Source: Alphaproteobacteria bacterium
Lineage (GTDB): Bacteria; Pseudomonadota; Alphaproteobacteria; UBA7985; JAUIBT01
Length of the DNA: 64,000 bases
Assembly (NCBI GenBank): GCA_030428255.1
Contig: JAUIBT010000005.1
Location: 64,308 to 128,307, forward strand
Reading direction: 5' to 3'
Numbering within the stretch: position 1 is the stretch's first letter; the number at the start of each line of letters is the position of its first letter. The position numbers and the translations under genes are program-made. Under the pieces are notes generated by a model. It saw only the letters and a list, made by a program, of their open reading frames with translations, had not been told where the DNA came from and made no database searches. Of the stretch, positions 47,550 to 57,900 are shown in pieces.

Positions 47550-48614
47550 ATGCCCCAAGATCGAGACATTGCCGATATTCTGACCAGCATCTCGCCGCGT
47601 GCCCAAGAGGTGATGCGCGAGATCGCCTTGGCCTACGTCGAGCGTGGTGAGCCGGTGGGTTCGCGCACCTTATCCAAGCTGAGCCACCTGGAGGCCTCGC
47701 CCGCTACCATCCGCAATGTCATGGCCGACTTGGAGGAGCTGGGGCTGCTCTATTCGCCCCACACCTCGGCCGGGCGTTTGCCGACCGAGACCGGTTTGCG
47801 GCTGTTTGTCGAGGGCTTGATGCAGGTGGGCACCGTCAGTCGCCAGGACCGCGAGCGCATCGAGCGGCAATGCGCTGAGCGCGGCAGCCGGGCCAGCGAT
47901 GTGATCGACAGTGCCTCAACCGCGCTGTCGGGCCTGTCGGGCTTTGCTGGGCTGGTAGCCTCGCCCAAGACCAACGCGCCCCTCAAGCAGATCCAGTTCA
48001 CCATGCTGAGCGACGAGCAGGCGCTGGCCATCTTGGTGCTGGCCGATGGTACAGTGGAAAATCGCCTGCTGCGCTTGCCGCCGGGCATGCCGACCTCGGC
48101 ACTGGTGACGGCGGGCAACTATTTAACCCAGCGGCTTGGCGGTCTGACGTTGGCCGAAGCCCGCGCAAAGATCCTAAATGACATGGAACAGGACCGCGCC
48201 GCCTTGGATGGCCATATCCAAAAGCTGGTCGAGCTGGGGATTGCCACGCCCTCGGCGGATGGCCACGACGCGGGCGTGCTGATCGTCAAAGGCCATCTCA
48301 ATTTGTTGGACGGCGTGGAGGCGGTGGCCGACTTGGCGTCGGTGCGTGCGCTGATGCGCTCGCTGGAGTCCAGTCAAACCTATCTCAAGCTGATGGAGGC
48401 CGCCGATCAAGCCGACGGCGTGCGCATCTTCATCGGCTCAGAGACCGAACTGTTCGGCCTGTCCGACTGCTCGGTGGTGATCAAACCCTACCGCAATGCC
48501 GACCAACACATCATTGGCGCGGTTGGGGTAATTGGTCCCTTGCGCTTGAATTACGGGCGCATCATACCCATGGTGGATTACACGGCTGATGTCATGGGAC
48601 GGCTCTTGTCTTAG
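47550..48614 (+). CDS. hrcA: heat-inducible transcription repressor HrcA
   Basis: HrcA represses groE- and dnaK-type operons through the CIRCE operator. The product of about 354 residues has the N-terminal winged helix (GEPVGSRTLSKLS, SPATIRNVMADLEELGLLYSPHTSAGRLPTETGLR) and the GAF-like C-terminal domain (GSETELFGLSDCSVVIKPY and GVIGPLRLNYGRIIPMVDYTA). The ATG at 47550 is chosen on N-terminal similarity; a start nine residues earlier is possible. No CIRCE inverted repeat is seen upstream. Confidence 0.96.
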   Translation: MPQDRDIADILTSISPRAQEVMREIALAYVERGEPVGSRTLSKLSHLEASPATIRNVMADLEELGLLYSPHTSAGRLPTETGLRLFVEGLMQVGTVSRQDRERIERQCAERGSRASDVIDSASTALSGLSGFAGLVASPKTNAPLKQIQFTMLSDEQALAILVLADGTVENRLLRLPPGMPTSALVTAGNYLTQRLGGLTLAEARAKILNDMEQDRAALDGHIQKLVELGIATPSADGHDAGVLIVKGHLNLLDGVEAVADLASVRALMRSLESSQTYLKLMEAADQADGVRIFIGSETELFGLSDCSVVIKPYRNADQHIIGAVGVIGPLRLNYGRIIPMVDYTADVMGRLLS

Positions 48615-48704
48615 CCAGCCTCACCTTTGAACTTGAAGCAGCCTTGAAGCGCTGCAAACAAGTCGCCACTTTCGAATTCCCAAACGATGGAACGCTGCAA
48701 ATCT

Positions 48705-49337
48705 ATGTCACACACCGATACTGAAAACGGCCAAGTTCAAGACGCCGCCGAAGAGGCACTGATGGATCAAGACGCCCCGAACGAAGAGGGCGAGCAAGAC
48801 GCGCCGGTAGAGGGCGAGGAAGAGGCGCTGGCACTGAGCATTGAAGACCAATTGGCTGAGGCTTTGGACGAAATCGAAGCCCTGAGGTCCGAGATGGACG
48901 CGCACCGAGACCGGGCTCTGCGGGCTGTAGCCGAGGCGGAAAACACGCGCCGCATCGCCCAGCGCGACCGGGAGAACGCCGCTAAGTATGCCGCCGAGCC
49001 GCTGGCCAAGGACCTGCTGGAAGTGGGCGAGAACCTGAAGCGTGCGCTCAGCGCGGTTGATCCGGGTGAGGCCGAGGCCAACGCAACGCTGAAACAGGTC
49101 GTCCAGGGGCTGACCATGGTCCAACGTGAGTTTGAGGCCGCCTTTGCCAAGCATCAGATCGAGATCATTGATCCTCTGGGTGAGGCCTTTGACCCCAACG
49201 CGCATCAAGCTATGGGGGAGATGGTCACCGATCAGGTCGAGCCCGGAAAGGTCGCGGTCTGTTTTGCGCGGGGTTACAAGCTGCGCGATCGCTTGCTGCG
49301 CCCGGCCATGGTGCAATTGGCCAAAGCGCCGGAGTAA
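48705..49337 (+). CDS. grpE: nucleotide exchange factor GrpE
   Basis: GrpE releases ADP from DnaK. The product of 210 residues has an acidic disordered N-terminus (residues 1-45), a long helix DRALRAVAEAENTRRIAQRDRENA, the four-helix KDLLEVGENLKRAL segment, and the C-terminal beta domain EIIDPLGEAFDPNAHQAM, GKVAVCFARGYKLRDRLLRPAMVQLAK. An upstream in-frame ATG at 48687 is an alternative start. It follows hrcA, as in many bacteria. Confidence 0.96.
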   Translation: MSHTDTENGQVQDAAEEALMDQDAPNEEGEQDAPVEGEEEALALSIEDQLAEALDEIEALRSEMDAHRDRALRAVAEAENTRRIAQRDRENAAKYAAEPLAKDLLEVGENLKRALSAVDPGEAEANATLKQVVQGLTMVQREFEAAFAKHQIEIIDPLGEAFDPNAHQAMGEMVTDQVEPGKVAVCFARGYKLRDRLLRPAMVQLAKAPE

Positions 49338-49374
49338 GGCCCGGCGTCCAGCGAACACACCGCGCCCACATGAC

Positions 49375-49415
49375 GAAAAAAGCCCGAGGCAGGCAGGCTG
49401 CGCTCGGGCTTTTTG
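49375..49415. terminator. bidirectional rho-independent terminator
   Basis: AAAAAAGCCCGAG and CTCGGGCTTTTT pair across a 15-base loop between the convergent grpE and low-complexity membrane protein genes. Confidence 0.93.
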
Positions 49416-49449
49416 TGACACTATTGCAAATCCACCTTCGGGGTTTGCG

Positions 49450-50877
49450 TTAGAGGTTCGACAGCTCGTAAATGGCGGTCATCTCTTCGAACACCTCCGG
49501 CGTCAGCTCACCGGTCTGCGCCAAGCCGTGCATCTCCTGAAACTCGACGATCGCCAGGCGGTAGGCATCGTCAGCAATACCGTCTTGCGGTCCTGGGTCT
49601 ATATCCAGGCCCGCCAACATGGTCTCGACCGTTGCGATGCTCTCTGGTGTCTCCAGAGGGTTGCCCGAAAAGGGGTTGAACAAATAGAGCAAGACCGCCA
49701 GCACAAGCACGCCGACCGCGATTGATCCAGCGGGCATGAGCCATTTAGAGGACAAGGAGAGGCCAGCAAAGGGGCCGCGATTCAGGCCTGGCGATATCAA
49801 GCTTTGACCGGCGCCCAGAGCACCGCTACCCGGTTGGCCGGTGTAGGTGTCATCACCCAGGTCATCGACATAACCTTGAGAGTCGTAATTCGAGCTGGCG
49901 TAAGCTTGTGACCCATAGTCCTGCGCGCCGTAGCCCTGAGAGTCATAAGCCTGAGAATTGTAAGCCTGCGAGTCGAAGCTTTGGGTATCGTCGTAGCTCT
50001 GAGTGTAGTCGCTCGCGTAGCCAGTATCATAGGACTGGCTTCCCAAGCTCGGGTCATGGAAGCCGCCATCAGAACCGGCTAGATCGGCTGTCCGGTTGGC
50101 GAAGCGCGAGCGCCATCCAGACGCCGGGCGCCCCTCGCCAGTGGCAGCTTGGCTTGTCGGCGTGCCGTAACCCTGGGAGTCGTAACCTTGGGAATCGTAG
50201 CCCTGGGAGTCGTAACCCTGGGAGTCGTAACTCTGGGAGTCATAGCCAGCGTTCTCGAAGCCTGAGGTCTCAAAGCCCTTATCAGAATAGCCCTGATCAG
50301 AATAGCCCTGATCAGAATAGCTCTGGCTATCGTAACTCTGTTCGCCATAGGCTTGATCGCCATAGGTCGCCTCGCCGTACGCGGTGTCACCGTATCCGTC
50401 GCCGTAGTCGCCACCTGCGCCCGCTTGATAGCTGTCATCTAGGCCTGCAGCGTCGTAGTCCTGGGCCTCAAAGCCAGCCTCGCCGTTTGCAGGCTCTGGC
50501 TTTGAGCGTGAAAACGATAGTGATTCGCTGAAACGCGAAGCGATGCGTTCGCGCAAGCTACTTGGCTCTTCGTATGCTTGGTCATGACCATAGGGGTCGC
50601 TGGCGGCATCGACGCCCGGCTCATAGCCTTGCTCGCCTTCCAGCTGGTAGTCTGAATTTGGATCGAAGCTGGCGACCTCGTCGCGCGGGGCAGGGGCCTC
50701 GTCGAAAGCATCGCTTGAGTAGACCTTCGGGCCGTCCTCGCCGCTTGCTGAGCTGCGCAGTGGGTTGGCAGCGGCTGGCTCAAAGCCAAAGGAGCCGGCG
50801 CCCGATCCAGAGGGGCGCCCAAAGCTGCTGCCGTATCGTTTGCTATCGCTGCTCATGCCGTTTCCTACTGCTGTCAT
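49450..50877 (-). CDS. low-complexity Tyr/Gly/Ser/Gln-rich membrane protein with peptidoglycan-binding-like C-terminus
   Basis: The 475-residue protein has no signal peptide. Residues 1-370 are disordered and rich in Tyr, Gly, Ser, Gln and Asp, with repeats such as YDSQG (five in a row near 212-236), YSDQG and QAYGEQSYDS; Tyr is spaced every four to seven residues. One hydrophobic helix follows (residues 379-400, WLMPAGSIAVGVLVLAVLLYLF). Residues 415-472 resemble a PG_binding_1 module (ATVETMLAGLDIDPGPQDGIADDAY). Lacking a signal peptide, the N-terminus should be cytoplasmic and the C-terminal domain periplasmic. The ATG at 50877 has AGGAAGG upstream; the frame opens 60 codons earlier without a ribosome-binding site. 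Function unknown; a Tyr-rich prion-like region anchored at the envelope is unusual. Confidence 0.9.
   Translation of the reverse strand: MTAVGNGMSSDSKRYGSSFGRPSGSGAGSFGFEPAAANPLRSSASGEDGPKVYSSDAFDEAPAPRDEVASFDPNSDYQLEGEQGYEPGVDAASDPYGHDQAYEEPSSLRERIASRFSESLSFSRSKPEPANGEAGFEAQDYDAAGLDDSYQAGAGGDYGDGYGDTAYGEATYGDQAYGEQSYDSQSYSDQGYSDQGYSDKGFETSGFENAGYDSQSYDSQGYDSQGYDSQGYDSQGYGTPTSQAATGEGRPASGWRSRFANRTADLAGSDGGFHDPSLGSQSYDTGYASDYTQSYDDTQSFDSQAYNSQAYDSQGYGAQDYGSQAYASSNYDSQGYVDDLGDDTYTGQPGSGALGAGQSLISPGLNRGPFAGLSLSSKWLMPAGSIAVGVLVLAVLLYLFNPFSGNPLETPESIATVETMLAGLDIDPGPQDGIADDAYRLAIVEFQEMHGLAQTGELTPEVFEEMTAIYELSNL
50171..50245. repeat. 15-bp tandem repeat encoding YDSQG, five copies
   Basis: Five adjacent in-frame units (CCCTGGGAGTCGTAA on the plus strand, with single changes in copies two and five) encode YDSQG repeats of the low-complexity region. 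Confidence 0.95.
50276..50320. repeat. 15-bp tandem repeat encoding YSDQG, three copies
   Basis: CCCTGATCAGAATAG occurs twice perfectly and once as CCCTTATCAGAATAG, a second independent in-frame array in the same gene. Confidence 0.93.
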
Positions 50878-51149
50878 AATCCTTCCTGCGGTGGCGAGGC
50901 TTGGTGCCATCCAGGGGCGGGTCCATTCGAAGTGAGTAGACTTAAAGACTAGACTAGGAGAGCCCTGGGGTCGCGACCAAGAACAAATCTTGACAATATT
51001 GTGGGTATTTTTGCCAAAATCGGCCAATTCTTTCGTGGCTTTGCGGCCAAGACGCAAAGCTGGTCGGCTTCAGACTAAGGCCAAGGCCCTGTTGGCAGGG
51101 CTGTGGGCGAAGAGCGCGATAAAATCGGCATTTTCCTTCATTTTTCCGC

Positions 51150-51178
51150 TTGAATCCGCAAAAGATCGGGGCTACATA
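51150..51178 (+). promoter_or_regulatory. predicted promoter of tRNA-Gln
   Basis: TTGAAT (51150-51155) and TACATA (51173-51178) are spaced by 17 bp, with the second box 12 bases before the tRNA. The rest of the 313-base gap from the low-complexity gene contains nothing I recognise, apart from an isolated TTGACA at 50990. Confidence 0.45.
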
Positions 51179-51190
51179 GCAAGCCCTCGT

Positions 51191-51265
51191 TGGGGTATAG
51201 CCAAGTGGTAAGGCAGCGGTTTTTGGTACCGCCATTCCCTGGTTCGAATCCAGGTACCCCAGCCA
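51191..51265 (+). tRNA. tRNA-Gln (TTG)
   Basis: The acceptor arms TGGGGTA and TACCCCA pair fully, followed by discriminator G and an encoded CCA. The anticodon stem GCGGT/ACCGC holds the loop TTTTGGT, so the anticodon is TTG (Gln, CAA/CAG codons). The T arm is CCTGG-TTCGAAT-CCAGG. The 75-base length, including CCA, is normal. Confidence 0.97.
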
Positions 51266-51933
51266 TCTCTTCCTTTTAAGATTGTAGACGTTAAGGGTTT
51301 TGCTCTTTTGAGGGCGCAATCACTGAGCGATACTTTGTGGCCCTGGTCGACACGCGGCTGTGGCCGCATGCGCCTGTCGCTGATTTCGTGCGATTATCCA
51401 GGGTGATTATCCAGGGTGATTATCTGGGGCGTTCATCTGGGGCGATTTCCTCGCGCTACGCGATCGGGTGCAAAATTCATCTATAACAATTTCGATGCGC
51501 GATCATTGGCTACAGACCGCCCGCTGCGCTGCGGTGTGATCACAAAAACACCCGGTTATAGATCGGAGTTTGCTGCAAATTGCCTCGCGGATCGCAAGAA
51601 CCAATCGGTTCTTTGACCGCTCGCGCGGATTCACCCTAAGCGTTCTGCTTCCACAATTTCTGCGCGATTTGGGACGCTGCCCGCCGAAAAACTGCAATTT
51701 ACAAACCGATCCTGCAAAATTGGGCCTTGAGCACCCGCTTTAACAGGAATTGGTGGCTTTGCCGCGCGCCCAATGCCAACATAAACCACATTTTTCTATA
51801 ACCAGCCAGAGGTGGCACCGGTGGCATTTTGCTTTGCGATTTTGCGGGCCAAAACCAACCAGTGCCACTGACATCTGGCGGTCATCCGCAGTGCGGATTT
51901 TTTATTAAGAGCGGTTCCTGAGTGAAGGTCATT
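51266..51933. other. long non-coding gap before the giant DUF11 gene
   Basis: About 670 bases separate the tRNA from the DUF11 gene. The stretch holds a 13-bp tandem array at 51392-51443 and no credible open frame. It becomes more AT-rich from about 51500. It probably contains the promoter of the giant gene; no clear boxes were seen, and no copy of the tRNA 3' end was noticed that would mark an integration site. Confidence 0.55.
51392..51443. repeat. 13-bp tandem repeat, four copies
   Basis: GATTATCCAGGGT occurs twice perfectly and then as GATTATCTGGGGC and GTTCATCTGGGGC, in the gap before the DUF11 gene. Confidence 0.94.
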
Positions 51934-54900
51934 ATGCATCAAGTTGAAACGGACACGCCCCAGGCTCATACGACTGCAGCCCAGTTGGCTGCCAAGCTCG
52001 GCGCTGGGCGTTACGCACTGGCCGGACTGTTTGGCCTTTCACATGAGCGCCGCGCTTCCAACCCGACACTGCCCAAGCCAACCAAGAGTGATATGAAAAA
52101 ACCGTCTATGTTACCGGCCTCTATTCGTAAAGCCGCTGCGGCCCTGTCCTTTGCTCTTCTAGCTGGCATGGGACTGGCGACAGGCGCCCAGGCGCAAACA
52201 CTGGTGGAAAACTGTGCGACCATCACATCATCGTCGCCGGTTGACGGAACGCCGCTGAATAACACCGACTGTGCGAACCTCACTCTGCAGCCGTCTGCGG
52301 ATCTCAGCCTGACCAAGACGGTGAACTTTCCCAACGCGGCGGTGGGCTCAACGGTGACCTTCACCTTGACGCTGACCAACGGCGGCCCCTCGACGGCGAC
52401 GGGCGTGGTCGTGCATGATCCTGAGCCGACCGGCTTCACATTCGGTCTGGTGACTCCGGATCTTTTGGGTGTCTGGGATCCTGTTGGTGACAACTGGACC
52501 ATTGCCACCTTGGCATCTGGAGCCTCGACCAGCTTGACCATCGAGGCTGTAGTCGATCCGGTTGGCGACTATACCAACCGCGCCGAAGTGACGGTGTCTG
52601 TTGTGCCCGACCCTGACTCGACGCCGAACAACGGTGTCACAACAGAAGACGACTATGCAGAGGCCACGGTGACCCCTGCCGGTGGTCCGCCGCCTGTGAA
52701 CCCGCCGCCCAGCGGTGGTGTGCTCAGCATTACCAAGTCTGCTAACCCGACTTTGGGCGACATCGATGGGGACTTCATGCCTGAGGCCACCTTTACCGTG
52801 ACCATTTCCAACACTGGCACGGGTTCGGCCACCTATACCGCGACCGATACGGCCAATCTGCTGCCCGCAGGGGTCACAGTCTCAGAGGTGAGCTCGCTGG
52901 CCGTGGCGACCAACGGCAGCAACGATCCGACCCTCAATCTCAACCCCGCATTCGATGGCAGCAGCGATACGGCTTTGTTGGCGGGACCGCAGACCATCGA
53001 CGCCAACGAGACGCATACCTTTACCATTGTTGTCGAGTACGCGATTGATACGGCTACGGTGAACTATGCCAACTTGACCTGTACCGGCGCGCCCAACTTC
53101 GGCTTTTATAACCAAGCTGAGTTGACTTTCACCGACAAGGCTGTGATCGCCACCAACGTTGCATCTAGCGTCGACCGGACCTTCCTGACCGGCGGACTCT
53201 TGTTCCCCAGCAATCCGGACCTACAGGCCTTCTCCATCCCTGCAGGCAACGAGCGCGGACTTGTGATTCACGCGGGTTTCGAGCGCGAGGGCAATTTGGC
53301 GCTGTTGCTCAACTTTTACACCGGTGGAAACGTGCCGGAAGTGACCGTTACGGTGACCGGACCCGGTGGCTCGATCGCCCGCCCCACCACCTTCTCGTTC
53401 GCGCGTCAGGTGAATACGCTTCTTGGAATCCCGACCTTTGGCCTGGCCAAGGAGCTGCATACAGCAGTGTTTGACGAAACGGATATCGCGACCCTTATGG
53501 GCGGGAACACCGGCGGAAACGTCGCAATCACACTCAGCTTCCCGAACACAAACCTTGTTCTGGGCGATGAAACCTATGTCGTGGCAACGGCTATGAACAA
53601 CGTCGATGCTGGCGGTTCGGGGCTGCAAGTGGCGGCTCAAGAGACCGGGGCTTGGGCCAGTGTCGCGGGCGATTACACTATCGCGTCGGGCCCTTTCGCC
53701 GTTGGCACCGAAACAACTGACGCAGGCGATGCGGTGCTGGTCAATGGCCTGAGCCTGGCCGGCTTGGAGCAGGGCAGCTTCGGCTACCTAACGCCAGCGG
53801 GCTATACCAATATTGACGGCAACGCCAATGCCAACTCCTTGAGTGTGTTCGGTTTGCTGGAATTCGATTCTGAACCCAGCGGTATGTCGACCAACACTTT
53901 CTTTACCAACGGCGCGCAGTCCAGCGTGTCGATCCAATCGGCCATGCCAAATGCTACCCCAGCCTATGAAGGCGAGATGTCGGTGGTCACCGCGCAGGTC
54001 GCCTCGAACGTTACGAGTGCCAGCGCTTGTGTTAGCGGCAATTTCATCGACCTTGAGCTTGAGAAAACCGCCGACACTTTGACCGCTGTTCCAGGCGGAA
54101 CCGTCAATTTCACCGTGACGGTGACCAACGCTGGCGGCCTCGATGCCACTGGCGTCGCGGTGACTGACCTGCTGCCTGCTGGCTTTACCTTGCTCAGTTC
54201 AGCGGTCAGCCAGGGCAGCTATGCGACCGGAAACGGCGTGTGGACCGTCGGAACCTTGGCACCCACAGCCAGCGCGACCTTGACGCTTGAGGCAGGGGTC
54301 AACGCTGGACAGCCGATCACGGCCTATATCAATTTGGCGGAGGTAACGGCCGCCAACGAGGTCGATGTGGATTCCACGCCAAACAACGGCGTTGATACCG
54401 ACAATGACGGCATTGTCGTCGATGACCCAGGCGACGAGGATGACGGCGATGGCGTGCAAATCACCGTTGATGGCATCGTGATCAGCAAGGCGGTATCGCC
54501 CGTGGCGCTCGACGCAGCGACTTACGGCAAGGTGCGCTACGAATTTACGGTCTCGAACAATTCTGGTACCGAGACACTGAGCTATGACTTAGTCGATACC
54601 ATCGACTTTGGTCCCGGCCTGCCCGCCTCGGTAACCGGCATTTTGGTGCGGCAGAGCGATCCCGGCGTTGTTGTTGCGACGCCCACCTTGGACGACGGCG
54701 TGGCGACGGTCTTGGTGGCCTCAGAGACGCTCGCGCCCAACGCGACAGAGGTTTGGGAGCTGCTGGTAGATCTGGGTACGATACCCTCAACCCCGACGAA
54801 TCGTGCTGCGCTGACCGCCTGTGATCCTGGCAATCCAACCGCGAATACTGGCCTGTACAACTCCGCCGATTTGGCCCCTGGCGGTTCTATTCCTCCCGGT

Positions 54901-57900
54901 GCGGGGGCGCTGGGGCTGAATGCCCAGGCCTGCCCGACCGGCAACAACCGGGGTCTGCTTATCACCAAGCAAGCCTCAGCCGTCGTATCGGCTTTGCCAA
55001 ACGGCGACCTGCGCGCGGTCTACAGCGTGTTGGTCTACAACACCGGCCTGGCCACCTCTTATACGTTGACCGATAATTTCCTGTTTGACGCAAACTTCAC
55101 CGTGACCGACATGCAGATCCTGGCCAATACCAGCGGTTTGGTGATCACCCCCACATTCAACGGCGCGGATCCAGACGGATTCACCGTCGGCGGCGCCATC
55201 GGGGATGCAGATACGCACCTATTCCTGGTTCAGGTTGATGTCAGCCATGCTGGCAGCACGGCGGCGGCCTTGGCGGACGTTGGCGCTTGCGATGCCACCA
55301 GCCCAGAACCGCTTGTCGGCTTGACCAACGCGGCGACCCTCATCGGCCCCGGTCCTTCGGACGTGCCGATCACGGCCATGGCCTGCCCGACCGGTGATGG
55401 CGTGGGCGGAACCATATCCTTTGACAAGGACGTGGTGTCATTGGTCAACGTCGATGCGGATACGGTCGAGGTTGTTTATAGCCTGACGGTCAGCAATACC
55501 ACGGCCAGCAACGTCACCTATGACATCGCTGACGCCTTTAATTTTGATCCAGACTTTGCCGTTGTGCCTGGCTCGATCAATGTCTCCACGGCCCCAGGTG
55601 GCTTGCTGCTGACGCCTGGCTTCGACGGCATCGCGACCTCAAGCCCGACAATTGCATCGGGTCAAGTCATTGCCGGCGGCGATACGCACACCTACACCAT
55701 TTCACTGCAGGTTGATTACAACGGTCCGAATCTTGCGGATCTTGACGCGGAGATTGCGGGCTGTGACCCAACAGATCCGCAGCCTGGCACAGGCCTATTC
55801 AACCTTGGCGTCTTGACGGTCAACGGCATTCCGGTCAGCGATGAGGCCTGCCCGGGCAACGTTGATCTCAGGTTTAGCAAGCAAGCCTCCTTCGTGGGCT
55901 ATGAAGGCAATGACCGTTTCAAGGTTGGCTATGAAATTCAGGTTCAAAATCTCAGCGGCGCATCGGTGGTCTATGATTTGGCCGATACACCCGATTTTGA
56001 AACCGGGCTTGTTATCGCCTCGGCCACCCTGTCTTTGAACGGCGGGCCGCAATCGTCGGTCGCCGCCCTGACCAGCGGCACTCCCAGCACTCTGGCGACA
56101 GGGGTCACTCTCATAGATGGCGCCACGGATACCTACTATTTAGAGGTCATTATTGACGCCTCAGCCTTGGCGACGGTTCAAGCACAGTTCTCGGCCTTTG
56201 CCACCTGTAATCCCTCTTCGCCCTTGGCTGGAACCGGCGCCTATAACTCAGCGGTCTTCACCGTCGACGACCAGCCCTATGCACCGGTCGAAGCCTGTCC
56301 TGACGGCATCAATCTGCCGGTCTTCGCCACCAAGCTCGCCTCGGCGATTGCCAATATGGGCGGCGGCAGACTGCGGGTCATTTACGACGTTCAAGTCTAC
56401 AACCCGGGATCGAGCGCGATCACTTATGACCTGGTTGATGCTTTGGACCTGGATGGAGACTTCAGCATTGATGCGATCAATGTGGTCGATGCGACTGTGT
56501 TTCCCGCGACCGCCGTCGTGACGGCCAATGGCTTCACCCATACCAGCGTTTCTTTGGCGAGTGGAGCGACAAATACCTATCGGGTCGAGGTCCTGGTGCA
56601 GCATGCCAGCGGGCTCGAGGCCACGGCCATCACCGATGCAGTCGCCTGTGATCCCGCCGATCCTGTGCCCGCTACGGGTCTCTACAACGGCGCGACGGTC
56701 ACCGGCCCCAACGGCGTGCCCATTACAGTGGAGGCTTGTCCGCCAGCCTTGGTGCTGACCAAGACCGGCTTGTCAGCGGTCCAGTCTGCCACGGACTCGG
56801 TTGATGTTGTCTATCAAATTACAGTGGAAAATAGGAGCGCCCAGTCCCAGCAGTACTATCTGCTCGACGCCTTTGGTTTTGGGACGGACTTCTCGGCAAC
56901 CACCTCTACCACCGTCAGCGTCACACCGGGCAGCGTGACCCTGAATGGCGGCTTTAACGGTGTCACCGATGTCTTCGTGACGGCGCATGACGGGGCCAGC
57001 CCACCGAACCCCGTCCTTCAGACCATTGCGGGGAATTCGACCCACACCTTTACCATTTCAACAGTGGTTGCCTACCCTGCCGGCGGCAATGCTGAAGCTG
57101 ATGTGGCGCTGTGTAACCCCTCCAACCCAACGCCTGGCACGGGTCTTTACAATGGGGCGGCCTTGTTTGTGAACGGTATCCCGACCCTAGAGGATGCCTG
57201 TCCCAACTTGTCAGAATTGGCGCTGTACAAAGTGGCAAACCCGACGGCCAACTTGCAGCAAGGCGACACTGTTTCTTACACCTTTATGATCGAGAATAAC
57301 GCCAGTTCACCGGTCGATACACTGACGTTGAACGATCCCTTGGTGACAAATCTGTCCTGCGCTGCATCCTCCTTGGGTGGTACAGGCTTCACCTGGACCT
57401 ACAGCGGCAGCCAAGCTAGCTCGACCTCAGGCGCTTTGGCCATCGGTGATCGGGTCATCTGTACGGCGGTCTATACCGTAACGGCAGGCGATGTGACCAC
57501 AGGATCCATCACCAACACCGCGGCTGCGACGGCCGTTGACGGCGGTGGCGCGACTCTGAACGCTGGCGCCTCGGCGACTGTCACCACCCAGGCCTCCGGT
57601 GCGGGTGGGCTGATCAGCGTTACCAAGTCGGTGACGGGCTTCGACGATATCGTGACCGCCAATGGTCGCGTCGAGGTGGGCGAGACAGTCGATTACGAGA
57701 TCCGCGTGGTCAACTCTGGTCCCACTCCATTGACCAACGTTCAGGTCAACGATTCTCTGATCGCGGGCTTGAGCTGTAGCCCGATCGTCGGCTCCGGTCT
57801 TGCGTCTGGGGCGACCATGGTCTGTACGGGTAGCCATACCGTGACCGCGGGCGATTTTGCTGTCGCCGCCGCCAACTTTGGCGACCTGGTCAACACCGCA

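Noticed and set aside
50171-50335. Regular short repeats that could suggest a CRISPR array
   Set aside because: There are no spacers; the units are adjacent and in frame in the low-complexity protein gene.
51191-51933. tRNA-Gln as an integration site for the giant DUF11 gene
   Set aside because: No repeat of the tRNA 3' end, integrase or strong composition shift is visible to the right.
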